The position numbers and the translations under genes were made by a program. The notes under the pieces were generated by a model. The model made no database searches. It saw nothing but the letters and a program-made list of their open reading frames with translations, and was not told the origin of the DNA. This document shows, piece after piece, positions 5,436 to 5,496 of a stretch of DNA of 5,496 bases. How positions within the stretch are numbered: the first letter of the stretch is position 1; every line of letters starts with the position of its first letter. This DNA is from an uncultured Lachnospiraceae bacterium (lineage in GTDB: Bacteria; Bacillota_A; Clostridia; Lachnospirales; Lachnospiraceae): the NCBI GenBank assembly GCA_902795985.1, contig CADBNG010000404.1, forward strand, positions 1 through 5,496. The letters run 5' to 3'.

Positions 5436-5460
5436 ACATCCCGCCCCTTTTTCTCCCCGT

Positions 5461-5488
5461 AAAAAAGCTGCCGCGTTTATGCGGCAGC
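5461..5488 (-). terminator. Rho-independent terminator of a minus-strand gene beyond the right edge
   Basis: GCTGCCGC (5467-5474) and GCGGCAGC (5481-5488) form a perfect GC-rich 8-bp stem with a 6-nt loop. On the minus strand it is followed by six T's (5461-5466), the classical intrinsic terminator layout. No plus-strand T-run follows, so it ends transcription arriving from right of the window and separates that gene from the SDR unit. A TAA on the minus strand at 5493-5495 could be that gene's stop, but this cannot be shown. Confidence 0.85.
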
Positions 5489-5496
5489 CTGGTTAA

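Noticed and set aside
5266..5439. Possible 58-residue N-terminal extension of the SDR from an ATG at 5439
   Set aside because: It would encode the promoter (TATAAT at 5338-5343) and the ribosome binding site, has no SDR-like content, and lacks a well-placed binding site. The ATG at 5265 has GGAGA at good spacing.

Overview
The window looks like chromosomal DNA from an anaerobic, moderately GC-rich Clostridia-type Firmicute, possibly a gut or rumen lineage. This is inferred from the flavin/Fe-S ene-reductase paired with a major-facilitator carrier, the strong AGGAGG-type ribosome binding sites, the MerR/YhfC pair and the gene sizes. No ribosomal or other phylogenetic marker is present, so no genus can be named.

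Left part, plus strand (1-2565). The window opens inside a large old-yellow-enzyme (OYE) type reductase, represented by the end of its TIM barrel, a 4Fe-4S site and the whole FAD/NAD(P)H module. It resembles 2,4-dienoyl-CoA reductase, 2-enoate reductase and BaiCD/BaiH. A 12-TM MFS carrier of the oxalate/formate-antiporter-like (OFA) type follows 63 bp later, probably on the same transcript. Together they suggest import of an unsaturated organic acid (or exchange for its product) and reduction of its C=C bond as an electron sink. The substrate is not readable from the sequence.

Middle part, minus strand (4157-2593). A two-gene operon with a 4-bp ATGA overlap encodes a membrane-anchored MerR-family regulator (winged HTH, coiled coil, two-TM hairpin, C-terminal zinc ribbon) and a YhfC-family polytopic membrane protein with putative intramembrane metalloprotease motifs. 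A tethered transcription factor translationally coupled to a putative intramembrane protease is the most interesting arrangement here. A dyad just upstream of merR is a candidate autoregulatory operator. The operon converges on the MFS gene with only 27 bp between the stop codons.

Right part, minus strand (5496-4247). A short-chain dehydrogenase/reductase with an N-terminal membrane anchor has its own sigma-A-like promoter. A rho-independent terminator belonging to a gene beyond the right edge insulates it from upstream transcription. Between its stop codon and merR lies a cluster of three diverged, palindrome-containing repeat units (REP/BIME-like).

No tRNA, rRNA, CRISPR array, insertion sequence or prophage gene was seen.
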